From contig SMVS01000049.1 of NCBI GenBank assembly GCA_004357435.1, positions 1-8,449 on the forward strand: DNA of 8,449 bases, in the 5' to 3' direction. The notes beneath the pieces were generated by a model. That model made no database searches and was not told where the DNA came from. It saw only the letters and a list, made by a program, of their open reading frames with translations. Positions 6,345 to 8,449 of this stretch are shown piece after piece; within the stretch, counting starts at the first letter, position 1, and each line of letters opens with the position of its first letter. Made by a program: the position numbers and the translations under genes. This stretch comes from Nitrospina sp. GTDB taxonomy: Bacteria > Nitrospinota > Nitrospinia > Nitrospinales > Nitrospinaceae.

Positions 6345-6456
6345 TGTCATGCTGAGCCCGTCGAAGCATGACCCGCTTTATCCATAGGCCGTAGTGGAAA
6401 CAGCGAGAAAAGGTGCGGTGGGTCATTCTGAGGAGCGATCCGCGACGAAGAATCCT
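6345..6456. repeat. Two related inverted-repeat elements (GTCATnCTGAG type)
   Basis: The first copy (6346-6372) is a perfect 8-bp inverted repeat, GTCATGCT and AGCATGAC, around an 11-base centre. The second copy (6422-6456) is a diverged relative with ATTCT (6425-6429) and AGAAT (6449-6453) arms. They share GTCAT-CTGAG and CGAAG cores. Such small palindromic strings (for example CATTCTGAGGAGCG...GAAGAATC) are common dispersed intergenic elements in bacteria. No coding sequence is present. Confidence 0.5.
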
Positions 6457-6472
6457 GGTTGTCCAAAAATTC

Positions 6473-7831
6473 TCACTTATCCAAAAGACTCTTCTGCAAG
6501 GCGCGGGCTTGTAGATTTTCTGGATCGATCTCCAGGATGATTTTCAATTCCTGCGCGGCTTCTCCGGGCCGGCCCTGCCGTTTATGGATTTCGTACAGTT
6601 GCCAGTGTAACGACAAAAAATCGATTCCCATCCGGATGGCTTGGTTGTAAGACTCTTCCGCCTGGGACCAGTGGCCCAGCGCGAAAAGAGTGTTGCCCAG
6701 ATTGAAGTGAGCCAGAGCGAATTCCGGATCGAGGCCCAGCGCTTTTTTGAGGTGGGGCAGGGCGCCTTGGGGATTGCCCTGTTTGTTGAGGGCGGCTCCC
6801 ATGTTGGACAATGCCTGAATAAAGTTGGGATAAAGGGTCAGGGCTTTTTGAAACTGGGCGATGGCTTTTTCGATTTCACCCTTGCGAAAATATTGTCCAC
6901 CTAAATTCGACAGGGCCTCCGGAAAATTGGGATGGATGCTTAAAGTTTTCTGGTACTCCGCAATCGCCCGGTCCACCTCGCCCATACCGCGATAGGCCAC
7001 CGCCAGATCGTAATGCGCCAGCGCGTAGTTGGAGTCGATCTGGAGCGCTTTCTGGTAAAGCTGAATGGCCCGATCGACCTCGCCCAAAGCGTATAATTTA
7101 AAGTTTCCCTGATAATAGTAAGCCTCTTTGGAATTTTTATCCTCTGCCAGCAATTGCTCAAACGACATCAGGGCGGTGCCATGAAGATGCGGTTTGAGGT
7201 AATTGATGGGCAACGCCAGGTTGATCGAACGGCCTTCCAGTGTGGCCAATCCGATGACCTTGTTTTCCCGATTGACCAGCGGTCCGCCGCTGAAACCGGG
7301 GCTGAACGGGGTGGTGGTGTAAATGAAGGAGTATTCCGGATACGCCTGCGAATGCACTCCCAGCACGAAGCCGAAAGTTTGCAGTATCGCTCCGCGCAGT
7401 CCCTCCGGCTGGGTCTGCACCGTCTGCGAGGGGTAGCCCAGGGCGCTCGAATAATCGTAGGGTTTCAGCAGGTCTGAATTTCCCAACTCCAAAGTGGAGA
7501 AGGCGTCGCCCGTAAGTTTGAGGATGCTGAAATCCTGCGCCCGGTTGACATTCAATATGCCCTGGATCGGCACCTGCCGGCCGTCATGGAAAATAGCGGT
7601 GACGGAATGAGCGCCCACCAGCACATGATAATTGGTGATCAGCACGCCTTCCGGTTTCACGATGAAGCCGCTTCCGGTGCCCATCGCCTGGCCGTCCGAT
7701 CCGTGGCTCACCAACAGAACGATGGCGCTTTTGTTGACTTCATAAGCCGCAAGCGGCCCCGGCTGAATCAGGCCGACCCCGGCAGACAGCAGAAACACAA
7801 AAAGGATTTTTTTAAGATAGTGAACACGCAT
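6473..7831 (-). CDS. Exported trypsin-like (HtrA/DegP-type) serine protease with C-terminal TPR repeats
   Basis: The 452-residue protein starts with a Sec signal peptide (KK at 7-8, hydrophobic core, probable cut after LAA at 29). A chymotrypsin-fold protease domain follows at about 33-215, with GTGSGFIV (51-58), TNYHVL (H69), AQDFSILKL (D100) and PGFSGGPL (S181), so the catalytic triad is complete. LALPINYL near 205-212 is the usual end of an HtrA protease domain, but no PDZ domain follows. Instead there are six tandem TPR units of 34 residues from about 235 to 438, with typical spacing of A, Y/F and P residues. It likely acts in the periplasm, with the TPR part binding partner proteins (inference). 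Starting at the ATG at 7831 gives a normal signal peptide, though no clear Shine-Dalgarno is seen. No intrinsic terminator was found after the stop. Confidence 0.88.
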   Translation of the reverse strand: MRVHYLKKILFVFLLSAGVGLIQPGPLAAYEVNKSAIVLLVSHGSDGQAMGTGSGFIVKPEGVLITNYHVLVGAHSVTAIFHDGRQVPIQGILNVNRAQDFSILKLTGDAFSTLELGNSDLLKPYDYSSALGYPSQTVQTQPEGLRGAILQTFGFVLGVHSQAYPEYSFIYTTTPFSPGFSGGPLVNRENKVIGLATLEGRSINLALPINYLKPHLHGTALMSFEQLLAEDKNSKEAYYYQGNFKLYALGEVDRAIQLYQKALQIDSNYALAHYDLAVAYRGMGEVDRAIAEYQKTLSIHPNFPEALSNLGGQYFRKGEIEKAIAQFQKALTLYPNFIQALSNMGAALNKQGNPQGALPHLKKALGLDPEFALAHFNLGNTLFALGHWSQAEESYNQAIRMGIDFLSLHWQLYEIHKRQGRPGEAAQELKIILEIDPENLQARALQKSLLDK

Positions 7832-7874
7832 CGTGAAAATCCGAAAAATAAGGTTGTGAAGCGGTACTCTTTAA

Positions 7875-7903
7875 ATTGTATAAAGTGGGTTGGGCGAATA
7901 CAA
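7875..7903 (-). promoter_or_regulatory. Candidate promoter for the protease-TPR gene
   Basis: On the minus strand TTGTAT (7903 to 7898), 17 bp and TACAAT (7880 to 7875) lie between the upstream terminator and the protease start. The -10 matches consensus at five of six bases and the -35 at three of six. The position is right, the -35 is weak. Confidence 0.4.
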
Positions 7904-7933
7904 CTGAATTCAATCGCCGTGATCCATGGCAAG

Positions 7934-7976
7934 AAAAAAAGAAAGGCGCCTGCCCCCGAAGGGCAGACGCCTTTCT
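7934..7976 (-). terminator. Strong Rho-independent terminator of the DUF4399 gene
   Basis: AGAAAGGCG and CTGCCC (7940-7948, 7950-7955) pair with GGGCAG and CGCCTTTCT (7961-7966, 7968-7976), interrupted by one C-A mismatch and closed by a five-base CCGAA loop. On the minus strand the stem runs straight into T residues (7940 to 7934). It begins 14 bp after the stop codon of the DUF4399 gene. There is no T-run on the plus side. Confidence 0.88.
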
Positions 7977-7990
7977 GCTAAAAAACAAGG

Positions 7991-8407
7991 TCATTTAACG
8001 CTTACGATAACCGTGGCGGTGATCGGAGGATTGTAGGGAACGTGATTGCCTTTGGCAAACAAAGCCCGGATCACATGCACTCCGGGTTCCAGATTGAGGC
8101 TTTTGCAGGTGGAGCCGTCGCCCATGTGAACGTGTTGGGCGTCTTTGCCGATCGGTTTGCTGAGATCGCCGGGCAGATCGGAATCGATCAAAATGTGATG
8201 ATGGCCTTTGCCGTCATGCACGCCTTTTTTTGCTGGCTGCACGGTCACACCATGCGCGACCATGCAAATTTTTACCGGACTGGAAACGGTCGCTCCGCTG
8301 GCAGGCTCGGAGATGGCAATGGCGCGGGTTCCCGCAGACGCAGTGGCCAGGCCGAACACCAGTAAAGCGGAAAGAAGTACGATCAATTTCAGAAATAGTT
8401 TGTTCAT
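7991..8407 (-). CDS. Small exported DUF4399 domain protein
   Basis: The 138-residue product has a clear Sec signal peptide (MNKLFLKLIVLLSALLVFGL, cut after ASA at about 25). The mature part matches what I recall of DUF4399: a beta-rich domain with GKGHHHILIDSDLP (67-80), QHVHMGDGST (91-100) and LEPGVHVIRALFAKGNHVPY (106-125). It contains many histidines (H64, H69-71, H92, H94, H111, H122), which could bind metal, and two cysteines (C48, C101) that could form a disulfide in the periplasm. Both ideas are inference; the family has no established function that I know. The ATG at 8407 has GGAG 11 bases upstream, a slightly long spacing. A strong terminator follows, so the gene is probably transcribed alone or as the last gene of a unit beginning beyond the right edge. 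Confidence 0.82.
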   Translation of the reverse strand: MNKLFLKLIVLLSALLVFGLATASAGTRAIAISEPASGATVSSPVKICMVAHGVTVQPAKKGVHDGKGHHHILIDSDLPGDLSKPIGKDAQHVHMGDGSTCKSLNLEPGVHVIRALFAKGNHVPYNPPITATVIVSVK

Positions 8408-8449
8408 AATCAGATAATCTCCAAAGTGTGATGAAGTGATACCCCGTCC

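Noticed and set aside
1..8449. Defence system, toxin-antitoxin pair, prophage, transposon or CRISPR array
   Set aside because: No nuclease, transposase, integrase or regularly spaced repeats are present; the genes are housekeeping or simple exported proteins.

Overview
This window reads as an ordinary stretch of chromosome from a Gram-negative, probably flagellated bacterium with medium GC content (a little over half GC by eye). Evidence for this is a sigma-28 anti-sigma factor, three proteins with Sec signal peptides, and a bifunctional long RelA/SpoT protein. Overall protein style recalls Deltaproteobacteria-grade or Nitrospinota-like genomes, but nothing here proves a lineage. No phage, insertion sequence, CRISPR array, tRNA or rRNA was seen.

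Layout: (1) 1-1408, minus strand: 5' two thirds of recG (469 residues visible), running off the left edge. (2) 1409-1648: a divergent intergenic region with an AT-rich -10 zone usable in both directions and, on the rsh side, a leader RNA that can fold into a closed stem. (3) 1649-3880, plus: a full-length bifunctional (p)ppGpp synthetase/hydrolase. (4) 3873-4094, minus: ribosomal protein L28 (rpmB), whose tail overlaps the tail of rsh by 8 bp. (5) 4134-4791, minus: a compact flgM unit with its own terminator, a very good sigma-28 promoter, a second sigma-70-like promoter further upstream, and a Shine-Dalgarno sequence inside a small GC hairpin. (6) 4897-6256, plus: a Nudix hydrolase followed 40 bp later by an exported M28-type zinc enzyme of the glutaminyl-cyclase kind. 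(7) 6257-6472: small dispersed-repeat-like elements. (8) 6473-7831, minus: an exported HtrA-like serine protease fused to six TPR repeats. (9) 7931-7976: a strong intrinsic terminator. (10) 7991-8407, minus: a small exported DUF4399 protein.

How the genes work together: mostly they do not form one system. recG (stalled-fork rescue), rsh (stringent response) and rpmB (ribosome) are housekeeping genes. flgM is a single-gene unit apart from any flagellar operon but carries the regulatory signals expected for FliA/FlgM feedback. The Nudix and M28 genes are probably co-transcribed. The protease-TPR and DUF4399 genes each look monocistronic. The most informative non-coding observations are the flgM control region and the foldable rsh leader. 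I do not see convincing evidence of a new multi-gene system.
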